The notes: a model not told the origin generated them from the letters alone. 37,593 nucleotides of DNA from Desulfobulbaceae bacterium (GCA_024763055.1 JANTGH010000019.1:1-37593), one strand, 5' to 3'. Positions 17,207 through 25,388 are shown, numbered from the stretch's first letter. Numbers and translations: made by a program.

Positions 17207-17306
17207 AGATTAACCATTAGAAGTATCAAAAATAAAAATGGTGATGAACAAAAATCACCTGAAAGCCTTCTGTATTCCGGCTGGTGTGACGCAGAATTAA
17301 TTATAT
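17207..17306. other. Spacer after lepA
   Basis: About 100 bp between the lepA stop and the first repeat array, with no gene or convincing terminator. Confidence 0.4.
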
Positions 17307-17615
17307 GTCATTCCCGCAGTCTGTCCACTCCGTCATTCCCGCAGTCTGCCCACTCCGTCATTCCCGCGGTCTGCCCACTCCGTCATTCCCGCGGTCGTCC
17401 CACTTAGTCATTCCCGCGGTCGTCCCACTTAGTCATTCCCGCGGTCGTCCCACTTAGTCATTCCCGCAGTCTGTTGGGCGGGAATCCAGCATGTATCATG
17501 CGGTCGAGTATCTATCTGGATCCCCGATAACAGCACTCGGGGATGACGCCTTTTTCAGTCATTCCCGCGGTCGTCCCACTTAGTCATTCCCGCAGTCTGT
17601 TAGGCGGGAATCCAG
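17307..17615. repeat. 25-bp tandem repeat arrays ending in a complementary arm, plus CCCCGA palindrome
   Basis: The motif TCATTCCCGC recurs at 17308, 17333, 17358, 17383, 17408, 17433 and 17458, an exact 25-bp period (seven copies). Only the last copy runs into GGGCGGGAATCCA, so ATTCCCGC (17460-17467) can pair with GCGGGAAT (17478-17485). After a 30-nt spacer comes a second palindrome, TCCCCGA/TCGGGGA (17521-17527 and 17537-17543). A second array has two copies (17559 and 17584) and again ends in GGCGGGAATCCA. The spacer block recurs near 21.8 kb. These are dispersed REP-like elements with local expansion of one half. Confidence 0.93.
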
Positions 17616-17800
17616 TCTTTACCGGACCTTTTTCTTGTTACACCGCTGCGGTGTAACTGTGTAATCTTTAGCTTATAAACAAGGCTGCATACCCGCTTCT
17701 GCTGATAAACCGGGGTTCCTGAAATAGACTACATTTTCATAACAGCGCAGCGGTGTCATTGTTGTGCGGCAAGGCATGCTGGTTTATCCGGGAAGGCAAC
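17616..17800. other. Spacer between repeat array and terminator
   Basis: About 185 bp with no gene. CACCGCTGCGGTGT near 17641 forms a short inverted repeat and a related string, GCGCAGCGGTGT, occurs near 17745, so more dispersed repeat material may be present. Confidence 0.4.
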
Positions 17801-17834
17801 AAAAAAAGGGGCGCGCCTGCAACAGGCGCGCCCC
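17801..17834 (-). terminator. Rho-independent terminator of the FG-GAP-like protein gene
   Basis: GGGGCGCGCCTG (17808-17819) pairs perfectly with CAGGCGCGCCCC (17823-17834). On the minus strand the stem is followed by seven T (plus-strand A-run at 17801-17807). It lies about 30 bp past the stop codon. Confidence 0.93.
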
Positions 17835-17864
17835 GGATATATCAGAAACAAATACCATCATTCT

Positions 17865-19556
17865 TTATTCCTGCAGGGGCAGGATAAGAACTCGACTTGA
17901 ACCTTTGCTCTCGGAAAATATCCCCCCGCTGCTGACGGTCAAAACATAAAGTGCTCCGTTGGCTGCGCCTATCCCTTGAATATACTGGTCGTAATTACCA
18001 CCGATCTTGCCCTTTATGTACGAGCCGCTTTGGGTCTTTTTCAGCACGGATACCCAGGTTTTTTTAATATCGCTGGCGCCGCCAACGGTTGAAAAGACAG
18101 ACAAATCCGCACTCGGGACAAGTATCTCCCTGGTGCCGTCATTATCAATATCAACAGCCAGCGGCCGCACATCAATATTTGCATTAAAAAACAAAGGGTT
18201 TGCATCACCAGGATTCTGCACATAACGAACAGAGGACAAACTGCCGCCCATCTCTTTGCCACTCAGGTACACCTCCCGATGTCCTGTTGCCAAATGCAGT
18301 TTTTGGGCCAAGATATAGGCGGACACAGGTCCACTTTTCCCAACCGGTTGAAAAACAATCCCTCCGGTAACACGAAATGAAGTCGGGAGTGCAGTGCCGT
18401 ACTTCACAGTCTTTATGGTATTACCAGCGACTTTAACCTGATGTATTCCACCTCTGCCGAAAAAGGTATCCCGATCAAAATTCTGGGCCAACAGGGTTTC
18501 CGGCACACCATCACCATCAACATCACTGCTGCCTAAAATATAGGGAAATTGCCTTTGCACAGGAGTTATAGCTGCTTTACTGAAACGAAAAATTAATGAA
18601 CTTATATCATCTTCATCTTTATCATATCCGGTTATAGCAATATAAGGAGCTCCTGAATCCGGCTGCCACCAGCAGACAGACAACAGTTTGATCAGGGGCA
18701 TTTTAACCTTGGCTATATTCTGTAATCCCTTATCTGTTACCTGATAGACGGCAAGTGCATGTTGCTGGATCACGGCAAGATGCATTTTGCCATCCTTCAT
18801 AAGAAAGTCACCCATGACGGAGGAAAAGGGCAGATTGCCCCCCTGGTCATAGCCATAGGTCTGCATATCATAGCGTACTTTGCCGGTAGAGGAGTTAGCG
18901 GCAGCAACGGTAGCAACGCCTGCTCCGGCTGAATAAACAGGAGCATACGACTTCGCGGGTGCGGGTGATGGGGCAGCAGCTACCGGCTTTGCATCTAACT
19001 GATATTCCCTGACTTTCGCCCCATTTTGATTTTGAACAATAAGCAAATCACCTTTACGGATAAAGGTAAGTTCAACATCAGGTGTCTTTTTTTCCTGCCA
19101 GTTGAGGGCCTGCAACCCCTGTTGGAGACTGAAAAGAAAATGGCCCGAATGGCCTGTTTTATCGATAGCTGCAGCAGTGATTTCCTTAAAACGAACGAGT
19201 TTATCACCACGTTTGATCTTTAATTTTTGGTCAATTGATTTTGCATAGGAAAAAATTTTTTCAACCCGAGTTGCCTTAATAAGTCCGGCTCTTGATTCTA
19301 TTCGGCCAAGTACTTTACCGGTAATTGGATCGGTTAATTTTTTCCCGGCATGAAAAACCGTGAAAATGTCATCCTTGTGGACGCCGGCCTTACTGCCAAG
19401 ATCAATAATGATCTGTCCGTTGACCACATCCACCACGTACCCTTCAATGGGTTGCAGGTCATCTATAATATGAGTAAGGGTTGCGGCAATGGAAGTCCAG
19501 GCACTGCCGCAGACCAAGACAACGAAAAGACAACAGAGGCGGATAAAATTTTTCAT
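17865..19556 (-). CDS. Exported FG-GAP/beta-propeller-like protein of unknown role
   Basis: A 563-residue protein whose start is set by GGAGAG 7 nt upstream of the ATG at 19556. A signal peptide covers about residues 1-25 (ends SIAA). Residues about 30-110 form a small beta-domain with GYVVDVVNGQIIIDLGSKAGV and a KRGDKLVRF-type turn, resembling the FlgT-like/GW-type domains found in some envelope proteins. A Pro/Ala-rich linker follows (about 185-215). The remainder carries repeat blades with acidic DVDGDG and DIDNDG turns typical of FG-GAP/VCBS propellers. It is therefore probably periplasmic or surface-located. It lies downstream of the porin gene but each has its own terminator. A specific function is not recognised. 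Confidence 0.78.
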   Translation of the reverse strand: MKNFIRLCCLFVVLVCGSAWTSIAATLTHIIDDLQPIEGYVVDVVNGQIIIDLGSKAGVHKDDIFTVFHAGKKLTDPITGKVLGRIESRAGLIKATRVEKIFSYAKSIDQKLKIKRGDKLVRFKEITAAAIDKTGHSGHFLFSLQQGLQALNWQEKKTPDVELTFIRKGDLLIVQNQNGAKVREYQLDAKPVAAAPSPAPAKSYAPVYSAGAGVATVAAANSSTGKVRYDMQTYGYDQGGNLPFSSVMGDFLMKDGKMHLAVIQQHALAVYQVTDKGLQNIAKVKMPLIKLLSVCWWQPDSGAPYIAITGYDKDEDDISSLIFRFSKAAITPVQRQFPYILGSSDVDGDGVPETLLAQNFDRDTFFGRGGIHQVKVAGNTIKTVKYGTALPTSFRVTGGIVFQPVGKSGPVSAYILAQKLHLATGHREVYLSGKEMGGSLSSVRYVQNPGDANPLFFNANIDVRPLAVDIDNDGTREILVPSADLSVFSTVGGASDIKKTWVSVLKKTQSGSYIKGKIGGNYDQYIQGIGAANGALYVLTVSSGGIFSESKGSSRVLILPLQE

Positions 19557-19635
19557 GAAAGATCTCTCCGGTAAAATTGGACAGCAATATTTCTGATATT
19601 TATACCAATTCACCAATATTTTTCAATAGATTAAC

Positions 19636-19671
19636 ACAAAAAAAAAACGGTCGACTCAGAAAGTCGACCGT
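19636..19671 (-). terminator. Rho-independent terminator of the porin gene
   Basis: ACGGTCGACT (19647-19656) pairs with AGTCGACCGT (19662-19671) in a 10-bp stem with a 5-nt loop. An A-run on the plus strand (T-run on the minus strand) follows at about 19638-19647. It sits about 60 bp after the porin stop. Confidence 0.92.
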
Positions 19672-19728
19672 TGTATGCATCCTGCCCTGTTTCTTTTCAA
19701 ACAGAGCCGGAAGGGCTGAAATTTTAAA

Positions 19729-21138
19729 TTAGAATTTATACCGCAATCGTGCACCGACAGTATAAATATCCTCATCAGCAGTGCCGTTAAGATTACTCTC
19801 AAAGTAATCCATGGCATCTTCGGTAAAGAGATAACCAAAGCTCATGGACAGGCTGACATCCGGATACAGTTTGTATTTGACATAGGCCTGAATTTCAGTA
19901 CCGATTCCATCATCAGAAAAATGCTGACCTGCATCATTGCTATATGTGACATCTTCAGCGGTCATCATGTAGAGCAGTGCTCCGCCAACCTTCAACTTGT
20001 CGTTGACCTTGGTGTCAGCGGCAAGTTCGAAGAGATGCAGACCCTTATCCAGAATGTAGGGACGCTCGGTAAAGTAGTCATCCGAGGTAGGATGAACTCC
20101 CATCAGGACATAGGAGCCTGTAACATCAACATCAGTGGACAGGTAAGCGTTGACCTCATCATCGTTAGGATCGTCATCACCGGATGCATACCAGTAGGTA
20201 CCCGTGATCTTGGTGGCGCCCACCTTCACTCCGCCTTCGACATTGAGAAAATACGAGTTAACGTCATAATCATGGGCTGTGCTTTCAATACCATCCTGGT
20301 CAACATAGGTGGCGTTATCAATGGTACCACCCTGGTAGATGAAGTCGCCGCCAAAGAAGATATTGTTGATGTTGAACTTGCCGGTCAGACCCAGGGTATA
20401 GATACCGAGATCAACGCTGTCCTTCCATTTCTTAATTTCCCAGTTTGTCGCTTTAATGGGGTTATGGGCGTTGGGCTCCGCATCGTTTTTAATATAGGAG
20501 GCAAAGAAACCAACCTTGGATTTATCCATAGGCTTAAAGGAGACCTTGCCGATAAAGGCATCAACATCGCTGACATCAGGGCCTGCTGATCCGGCATCTA
20601 CCCGGTAGGGCCGTTCCCAGCCGACAAGATAACCGAAATTACCGACCTTGCCGTCCAGGTTGACGCCCATGATGGTCTCTTTCCAGAAGAACTTGTTCAG
20701 GTTAAAGGGCTGCAGACCGGTTTTCATGCGCATCTTCTCACTGACACCGGGAATCTGCACATCCAGATAGGCCCAGCGGGTCTCAACGTTGACGCCGTCA
20801 CCTGAGTACAGACCACCAACGGACTTGCCGACGGAGCCGTCCTTACCGAACTCAATTCCGCCGATTTCCATGGCATAGACGCCTTTGACGTTCTTGTTGT
20901 CACTGCCGGCCTCGAACCAGAAACGGTACTTGGCCTCTGCCCAGGAATCGTTGACATCCTTGCCATCGACATCTACCATGCCTTTCTTGAATTTATCATT
21001 GACCAGATAATCGACATGATTGGTGTACACATTAAAACGGTTATCCAGATCGCCATGAAAGGCAAAATCAGCGGCCGCTGCGACTCCAACGATACTCATG
21101 CTGGAAACAATGGCTGCTACAGCTAAGGTTTTCTTCAT
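19729..21138 (-). CDS. Outer-membrane porin-like beta-barrel protein
   Basis: A 469-residue protein beginning MKKTLAVAAIVSSMSIVGVA with a classical signal peptide cleaved after about residue 22 (AAA). The start at 21138 is chosen for AGGAGG 7 nt upstream; the longer frame has no site. The mature part consists of alternating amphipathic strands, many Asp/Gly turns, and a C-terminal strand DIYTVGARLRYKF ending in phenylalanine, the usual outer-membrane barrel signal. It resembles the trimeric porins of sulfate reducers. Substrate selectivity cannot be told; many loops are acidic. It has its own terminator and a long AT-rich leader. Confidence 0.87.
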   Translation of the reverse strand: MKKTLAVAAIVSSMSIVGVAAAADFAFHGDLDNRFNVYTNHVDYLVNDKFKKGMVDVDGKDVNDSWAEAKYRFWFEAGSDNKNVKGVYAMEIGGIEFGKDGSVGKSVGGLYSGDGVNVETRWAYLDVQIPGVSEKMRMKTGLQPFNLNKFFWKETIMGVNLDGKVGNFGYLVGWERPYRVDAGSAGPDVSDVDAFIGKVSFKPMDKSKVGFFASYIKNDAEPNAHNPIKATNWEIKKWKDSVDLGIYTLGLTGKFNINNIFFGGDFIYQGGTIDNATYVDQDGIESTAHDYDVNSYFLNVEGGVKVGATKITGTYWYASGDDDPNDDEVNAYLSTDVDVTGSYVLMGVHPTSDDYFTERPYILDKGLHLFELAADTKVNDKLKVGGALLYMMTAEDVTYSNDAGQHFSDDGIGTEIQAYVKYKLYPDVSLSMSFGYLFTEDAMDYFESNLNGTADEDIYTVGARLRYKF

Positions 21139-21470
21139 GATACATCCTCCTCTTCTTAAGTAATGTGAGAATATTGCCTGTCCGGGCTCCCAACCCGAAA
21201 TCAAGCTCAGTTTAATCTCTGATATTTGTTGATACAAAATTTTTTACACCTCGGCAAGTAAAAAATTAAATTTTTTGTATTTTCTTCTTTTTAAGATAAA
21301 GAAACAATAAGGATTTTGATATATCCGCCCTTTTCAGGGCAACCATGAGGATATAATTTTTTTAACCTGCAGATATTCATGGGACTCTGCATCAGGTTTG
21401 CGGAAGGAGGGACAGGGAGACAAACCTCCTCCCGGCTGTCCTCTCCAAGTCTTCCCGCAATCTTCCTTCT
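21139..21470. other. AT-rich region upstream of the porin gene
   Basis: About 330 bp without a gene. It is strongly AT-rich around 21235-21305, consistent with an UP-element-containing promoter for an abundant porin. GCCC/GGGC near 21328-21341 forms a small hairpin. No -35/-10 pair was assigned. Confidence 0.45.
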
Positions 21471-21966
21471 TGGTCATTCCCGCGGTCTGTCCACTCCGTC
21501 ATTCCCGCGGTCTGTTAGGCGGGAATCCATGGCTTGCTGCTGTGTCTCAACATATTTCATGGATCCCGACAACTCCATTAGGGCAAGACGGTACATAGAC
21601 CGTTCATTCCTGCATCCTTCTTATTTCATCGTCACCACTGTCTGCCCACTCCGTCATTCCCGCGGCCTGCCCACTCCGTCATTTCCGCAGTCGTCCCACT
21701 TCGTCATTCCCGCGGTCTGTCCACTTCGTCATTCCCGCGGTCTGTCCACTTCGTCATTCCCGCGGTCTGTTGGGCGGGAATCCAGCAGGTATCATGCGGT
21801 CGTGTATCTATCTGGACCCCCGATAACCCCATTAGGGGATGACGGTACATAGATCCTTCATTTTTGCATCCTTCTTATTTCATCGTCCCCGCGGTCGTCC
21901 CAATCAGTCATTCCCGCGGTCTGTTGGGCGGGAATCCATGGCTTGCTGCTGTGTCTCAACATTTTC
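21471..21966. repeat. Second cluster of 25-bp tandem arrays and palindromic repeats
   Basis: TCATTCCCGC-type units occur at 21474 and 21499 (array of two), at 21654, 21679, 21704, 21729 and 21754 (array of five), and at 21883 and 21908 (array of two), always 25 bp apart. Each array ends in a complementary GGCGGGAATCCA. The block after the middle array (21772-21843) is nearly identical to the block after the array at 17.47 kb. The blocks after the outer arrays (about 21518-21560 and 21926-21965) share a different tail beginning ATGGCTTGCTGC. Spurious reading frames across it are not genes. Confidence 0.93.
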
Positions 21967-22021
21967 GCCACGCACACTGAGCTTGGTGGTAATCAGGTAT
22001 CAACGGAAGCATCCAAAAAAC

Positions 22022-22053
22022 AAAAAGGCCGGGGCTGTGCAGCCCCGGCCTTT
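22022..22053 (-). terminator. Rho-independent terminator of the two-CW protein gene
   Basis: GGCCGGGGCT (22027-22036) pairs with AGCCCCGGCC (22041-22050), extended by AAA/TTT, with a 4-nt loop. On the minus strand a T-run follows (A-run 22022-22026). It lies about 30 bp beyond the stop codon of the upstream minus-strand gene. Confidence 0.9.
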
Positions 22054-22084
22054 GATTAACCAACTTACTTTTATCTCTGTATAC

Positions 22085-22357
22085 TCAGGTCGCTGATTTA
22101 AAATGGGTGCAATGATGATGGGTTACATCAATACCTTTCTGACACATAATACTCAAAATTTCCTCTTTACTGAAGATAGATTTTTTTTGATTGCTGATGT
22201 AGACGAGGCAATCTTTACAGATATTAAAGGAACACATATCAATCTCGCACATCACCTCCCAGCAGGGTTTTTCCGCCTTATATGCGGAACATTTCCCGGC
22301 TGCCTCCGGACTGCATTCCATAATTTCCCAGCAGGGCCATTCAGATCTCAACGACAT
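22085..22357 (-). CDS. Two-CW-type cysteine-rich small protein
   Basis: A 90-residue protein; the start at 22357 has GGAGG 7 nt upstream. It contains two CWE motifs: PCWEIMEC followed by KCSAY, then PCWEVM followed by C-x-C-spaced cysteines and KDCLVY. This is the pattern of the two-CW domain proteins common in Desulfobacterota, a probable metal- or cofactor-binding module of unknown function. The C-terminal 40 residues (SIFSKEEILSIMCQKGIDVTHHHC) are helical with His/Cys residues. It is monocistronic, ending in a strong terminator. The same cysteine pattern appears inside the second chemoreceptor at 32.0-32.2 kb. Confidence 0.75.
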   Translation of the reverse strand: MSLRSEWPCWEIMECSPEAAGKCSAYKAEKPCWEVMCEIDMCSFNICKDCLVYISNQKKSIFSKEEILSIMCQKGIDVTHHHCTHFKSAT

Positions 22358-22502
22358 CTCCTTCCCTCCTTGTATAAAAATAATAAAATAAAAAAATAGT
22401 AAAAAGATCAAAAAATCAGAATATGTGCCTGTAGTAAACGACGGTATAGACGGTTTAATTCGTTTAACAGGAAATTAATTTTCTTACTGCGTATAAAATG
22501 CA

Positions 22503-23090
22503 TTACCAGGAATCAACGCCAAATGCAAGCCTCCGACGCAGATCTTCGCAACCCTGACCTGTTTTTGACGAACAGATCAAGCGGTCATCCTTGCTGATAC
22601 CAAGGGCGGCATCAAGAGCGGCAGCATGTTTCATTTGTTTATTTTTCGATAACTTATCAGCCTTGGTGTACACAGGAAGAAAGGACAATCCCTGATAGCC
22701 AAGCCAATCTATAAGTTCCCTGTCCATTTTTTTTAACGGATGCCGCAGATCAAGAATTACAACAACAAGCTGTAATGTCCTTCGCTGCAGGAGATACTCG
22801 GTAATCAGCTGTTGCCAGCCTGCCTGCACCTTTTTCGCGACCCGGGCAAACCCGTACCCGGGCAGGTCAACAAAATATAAGGCCTCGTTAATGAGAAAAT
22901 AATTGAGTCCCTGGGTTTTCCCCGGCCTTGCGCTGGTTTTTACCAGATTTCTTCGACCAAGCAGCGCGTTCATCAAGCTGGACTTGCCCACATTGGACCG
23001 GCCGGCAAAAGCGACCTCCGGAAAATCAGGGGGAGGCAATTGTTTCAGGGAATGAACCGAGATGAGAAATCGGGTTTTGGTACTATGCAT
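22503..23090 (-). CDS. engB: Ribosome biogenesis GTP-binding protein EngB (YihA/YsxC)
   Basis: A 195-residue TrmE-Era-EngA-EngB-Septin-like GTPase needed for large ribosomal subunit assembly. The G1 motif AGRSNVGKSS (residues 29-38), the switch region KTSARPGKTQGLNYF, G3 DLPGYGFA, G4 TKAD and G5 CSSKTG are intact and the length is typical. The start at ATG 23090 is chosen because conserved EngB sequence (RFLISVHSLKQLPP) begins just after it. The frame extends upstream to a TTG at 23165 that lies inside a repeat hairpin. Neither start has a clear ribosome binding site. Confidence 0.93.
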   Translation of the reverse strand: MHSTKTRFLISVHSLKQLPPPDFPEVAFAGRSNVGKSSLMNALLGRRNLVKTSARPGKTQGLNYFLINEALYFVDLPGYGFARVAKKVQAGWQQLITEYLLQRRTLQLVVVILDLRHPLKKMDRELIDWLGYQGLSFLPVYTKADKLSKNKQMKHAAALDAALGISKDDRLICSSKTGQGCEDLRRRLAFGVDSW

Positions 23091-23127
23091 AGGGGATATG
23101 AAATTCAAGGCACAACGTTCAGAGTTA

Positions 23128-23171
23128 ATAATTGTTGGTGTCAGGGCTTTTTGCGATACCGACAATTATTA
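23128..23171. repeat. Dispersed repeat hairpin upstream of engB
   Basis: AATAATTGTTGGTGTC (23128-23143) pairs with GATACCGACAATTATT (23156-23171) over 16 positions with two wobble-type mismatches. The loop contains GGGCTTTTTGC. The string GCTTTTTGCGANACCGACAA recurs at about 25130-25150 and, more diverged, at 36046-36066. Confidence 0.75.
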
Positions 23172-23463
23172 AAAAATCATGTCTCATGTTTTTAGCTCAT
23201 TGCCCCAATCTTCCGGGCGGAGAACCAATAAACAGCTTTTGACCAACCATCTTTCATGGATCCCCGACTACTACCTCGGGGATGACGACCCGACCCCGAC
23301 AACTCCATTCGGGGATGACGAAACAAACCGTTATTTCCGCAGTTTTTAGACGGAAGGGAAGCAAGCCCGAAGTCTTCACTACCTTCCGCTTATTCGCGAG
23401 ACTCCGATCCAGTATAAATCCGCAAAAATCCGGCGTCCTGCGACGGAATACTTGATCAATCGT
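23172..23463. repeat. Palindromic repeats between hisG and engB
   Basis: Two hairpins of the CCCCGA type are present: TCCCCGA/TCGGGGA at 23261-23267 and 23276-23282, and CCCCGA/TCGGGG at 23294-23299 and 23309-23314, each followed by ATGACGA. The sequence before the first (GACCAACCATCTTTC) is repeated in reverse orientation near 36.0 kb. No gene is present in this stretch. Confidence 0.8.
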
Positions 23464-24336
23464 CTAAATAACCTTGTTCAAGGCATATTCAACGATTCCC
23501 TTGGCGCCAAGCTTTCTCAGCATCGGAACCAGATCGCGAACCTGATGCTCGGATATAACAGTCTCCACGGAAAACCAGTCCTGCTTATAAAGCTGGGCTA
23601 CGGTGGGAGCCGTCACGCTGGGAAGTTGTTTAATCAGGGTATCAAGACTTGCCTCGGGAATGTTCATCTTCAAACCGACTATTCGATCGGCCCTGAGCGC
23701 CCCCTGCAGCAGCATGGCAATGTTTTCAATCTTTTCCCGCTTCCACGGGTCCTGCCAGGCGTCTTTATTGGCTATCAGTTCTGTATTTGACTGCATCAAT
23801 TCGTGAATAATACGCAGTCCATGCGCCCGAATAGTTGATTCGGTCTCGGTCACTTCGACAATGGCATCGGCAAGCCCTGAAACGGCCTTGGCCTCGGTTG
23901 CGCCCCAGGAAAATGTGATAGCAACCTGTATTCCCCGCTGCTCAAAAAAATTCCTGGTCACGTTGACAAGCTCGGTGGCAATTCGTTTACCGTCAAGCTG
24001 CTCCACTGTTGTAATTTCAGAGTCTCCGGCAACGGCAATCACCCAACGGGTAGGTTTCTTACTGACCTTGGAATAGACCAGCTCTTCGACCACCTCAATA
24101 TCGGAACCGTTTTCCAGGGTCCAGTCATGACCGGTAATCCCGGCATCCAGCATCCCTGATTCCACATAATTGGACATTTCCTGGGGTCGACAGATTGAGC
24201 AGGATAACTCAGGGTCATCAATTTCAGGAAAATAATTCCTGGACATCAACTTGATCTTCCAACCTGATTTTTCAAACAGTTCGATGGTGGCCTTTTCCAG
24301 GCTGCCTTTGGGGATTCCGATTTTCAGCTGTTGCAT
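23464..24336 (-). CDS. hisG: ATP phosphoribosyltransferase, long form (HisG)
   Basis: A 290-residue enzyme catalysing the first step of histidine synthesis, ATP + PRPP to phosphoribosyl-ATP. The N-terminal IGIPKGSLEKAT, DAGITGHDW, KRIATELVNVTRNFF and the PRPP-loop region with EVTETESTIRAHGLR are clear. The length and the C-terminal segment after about residue 215 (MNIPEASLDTLIKQLPSV through VISEHQVRDLVPMLRKLGAKGI) show the long, hexameric form with a PII-like histidine-feedback domain, so no HisZ is needed. It is 87 bp downstream of hisI on the same strand. No strong ribosome binding site was seen. Confidence 0.97.
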   Translation of the reverse strand: MQQLKIGIPKGSLEKATIELFEKSGWKIKLMSRNYFPEIDDPELSCSICRPQEMSNYVESGMLDAGITGHDWTLENGSDIEVVEELVYSKVSKKPTRWVIAVAGDSEITTVEQLDGKRIATELVNVTRNFFEQRGIQVAITFSWGATEAKAVSGLADAIVEVTETESTIRAHGLRIIHELMQSNTELIANKDAWQDPWKREKIENIAMLLQGALRADRIVGLKMNIPEASLDTLIKQLPSVTAPTVAQLYKQDWFSVETVISEHQVRDLVPMLRKLGAKGIVEYALNKVI

Positions 24337-24423
24337 TTTAATCTGTAACTTTTAACTTTTTGATAACCACGAAAATTCACTAAGATATCTCATAATCAAG
24401 CCAAGTTTCAATGGTGATCAGAT

Positions 24424-24819
24424 TCAACTTTTACCTTTTGACTTTCCATAGACCTCTTCAGGATTAAACACGGGTTTTTGCTCAATGACAAGCTCATCAC
24501 CCTTCACCCGGCGGTAAAAACAACTCTGATACCCCTTGTGACAGGCGGCGCCGCCAAGCTGCTGCACCTGGAAAACAACCGTATCCTTGTCACAATCAAC
24601 GAGAATTTTTTTAATGAGCTGTACATGTCCGGAAGATTCCCCCTTCAGCCAAAGTGTGTTGCGCGACCGGCTCCAATAATGTGCCTTGCCTGTTTTCAGG
24701 GTTTTTTGCCAGGATTCCTTATTTATATAGGCCAGCATCAATATTTCGCCCCCGGCAAAGTCCTGGACAATGGCCGGCAACAATCCATTGGGATCTTTAC
24801 TGAAATCTAACTTGATCAT
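24424..24819 (-). CDS. hisI: Phosphoribosyl-AMP cyclohydrolase (HisI)
   Basis: A 131-residue enzyme that opens the adenine ring of phosphoribosyl-AMP in histidine synthesis. Diagnostic segments are [37 protein letters not shown], the Mg-binding DCDKDT and the Zn-binding [11 protein letters not shown]. It is the single-domain form without a fused HisE. AGGA lies about 10 nt before the ATG. It is placed between a small Cys protein gene (25 bp upstream) and hisG, probably as one operon. Confidence 0.96.
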   Translation of the reverse strand: MIKLDFSKDPNGLLPAIVQDFAGGEILMLAYINKESWQKTLKTGKAHYWSRSRNTLWLKGESSGHVQLIKKILVDCDKDTVVFQVQQLGGAACHKGYQSCFYRRVKGDELVIEQKPVFNPEEVYGKSKGKS

Positions 24820-24844
24820 GACATTTTCATCCTGTTACAAAAAA

Positions 24845-25030
24845 TTATTGCTCTTTTTTCTCTCTTTCATCCTTATCCGTGGCAATCGCCTTCTTCTCTT
24901 CCCTTTTGTTTTCTTTTTCCATAAAATTAATGATGCAGCCGGTCCTGTACTGACAAAAATCATTGGGATGGCGGCAGACCGGAGAGACGGAATCAACCTT
25001 TTCCTTGTACTTTTCACATTCAAGTTCCAT
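24845..25030 (-). CDS. Small cysteine-containing conserved-looking protein
   Basis: A 61-residue protein MELECEKYKEKVDSVSPVCR... with four cysteines in its first 40 residues (C-x14-C-x6-C-x5-C), then NFMEK and a highly charged Lys/Glu tail. I judge it real because the spacing to hisI is 25 bp, AAGGGA lies 5 nt before the ATG, and the Cys spacing (CRHPNDFCQYRTGC) looks like a metal-binding module. Function is unknown. The tail is low-complexity and may be disordered. Confidence 0.6.
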   Translation of the reverse strand: MELECEKYKEKVDSVSPVCRHPNDFCQYRTGCIINFMEKENKREEKKAIATDKDEREKKEQ

Positions 25031-25048
25031 GAGATTCCCTTAAATATG

Positions 25049-25150
25049 ATGGTGTCGCAAAGAGTATTAATCGGCATAAAAATACAACGCAGAATAAACA
25101 TGTTACACGATTTTCACCATCAGTGTCGGGGCTTTTTGCGACACCGACAA
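25049..25150. repeat. Inverted copies of the GCGACACC repeat upstream of the hisI operon
   Basis: GGTGTCGCAAAGAG (from about 25050) faces CTTTTTGCGACACC (to about 25145) across roughly 67 bp, like short terminal inverted repeats. The right copy is itself a hairpin, TGTCGG/CCGACA (25124-25129 and 25144-25149), matching the dispersed repeat at 23.15 kb. It lies in the leader of the small-Cys-protein/hisI/hisG unit. Confidence 0.6.
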
Positions 25151-25388
25151 ATATGCCTGTGCACATTTAGGCTGTAGCGTCTTCTTTGTCAAGACCGGTC
25201 AACAGGAATATTGTCCGCGCTGCTTCCTCCGATCTCTGTCCCCGTATAAAAAAACCTGCCCGACAAGAGATTGTTTTTTAATTCGAGGTCGACTACATTA
25301 CATGAAGTCCATGGAAACAGATCCGGTCCAAAATTACAGACCGGCACCACTATTATCATAACTATCCATATATACCAAGGTTTCATTC
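25151..25388. other. Region between the his unit and slyD-like gene
   Basis: About 240 bp; with the adjoining repeat this makes about 360 bp without a confident gene. A 65-codon minus-strand frame (25189-25386) was not accepted. Promoters for both divergent units should lie here but were not assigned. Confidence 0.4.

Noticed and set aside
17307-17615. CRISPR array suggested by regularly spaced 25-bp repeats
   Set aside because: The repeats are directly tandem with no unique spacers, and no cas genes are nearby.
21379-22096. Open reading frames giving repetitive FPRSVGRES-like peptides
   Set aside because: They arise from translating the 25-bp arrays in shifting frames; no ribosome binding site and no conserved protein pattern.
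25189-25386. 65-codon minus-strand frame beginning with a hydrophobic stretch
   Set aside because: No ribosome binding site was visible and the sequence after the hydrophobic part is not protein-like; it lies in the expected promoter region.
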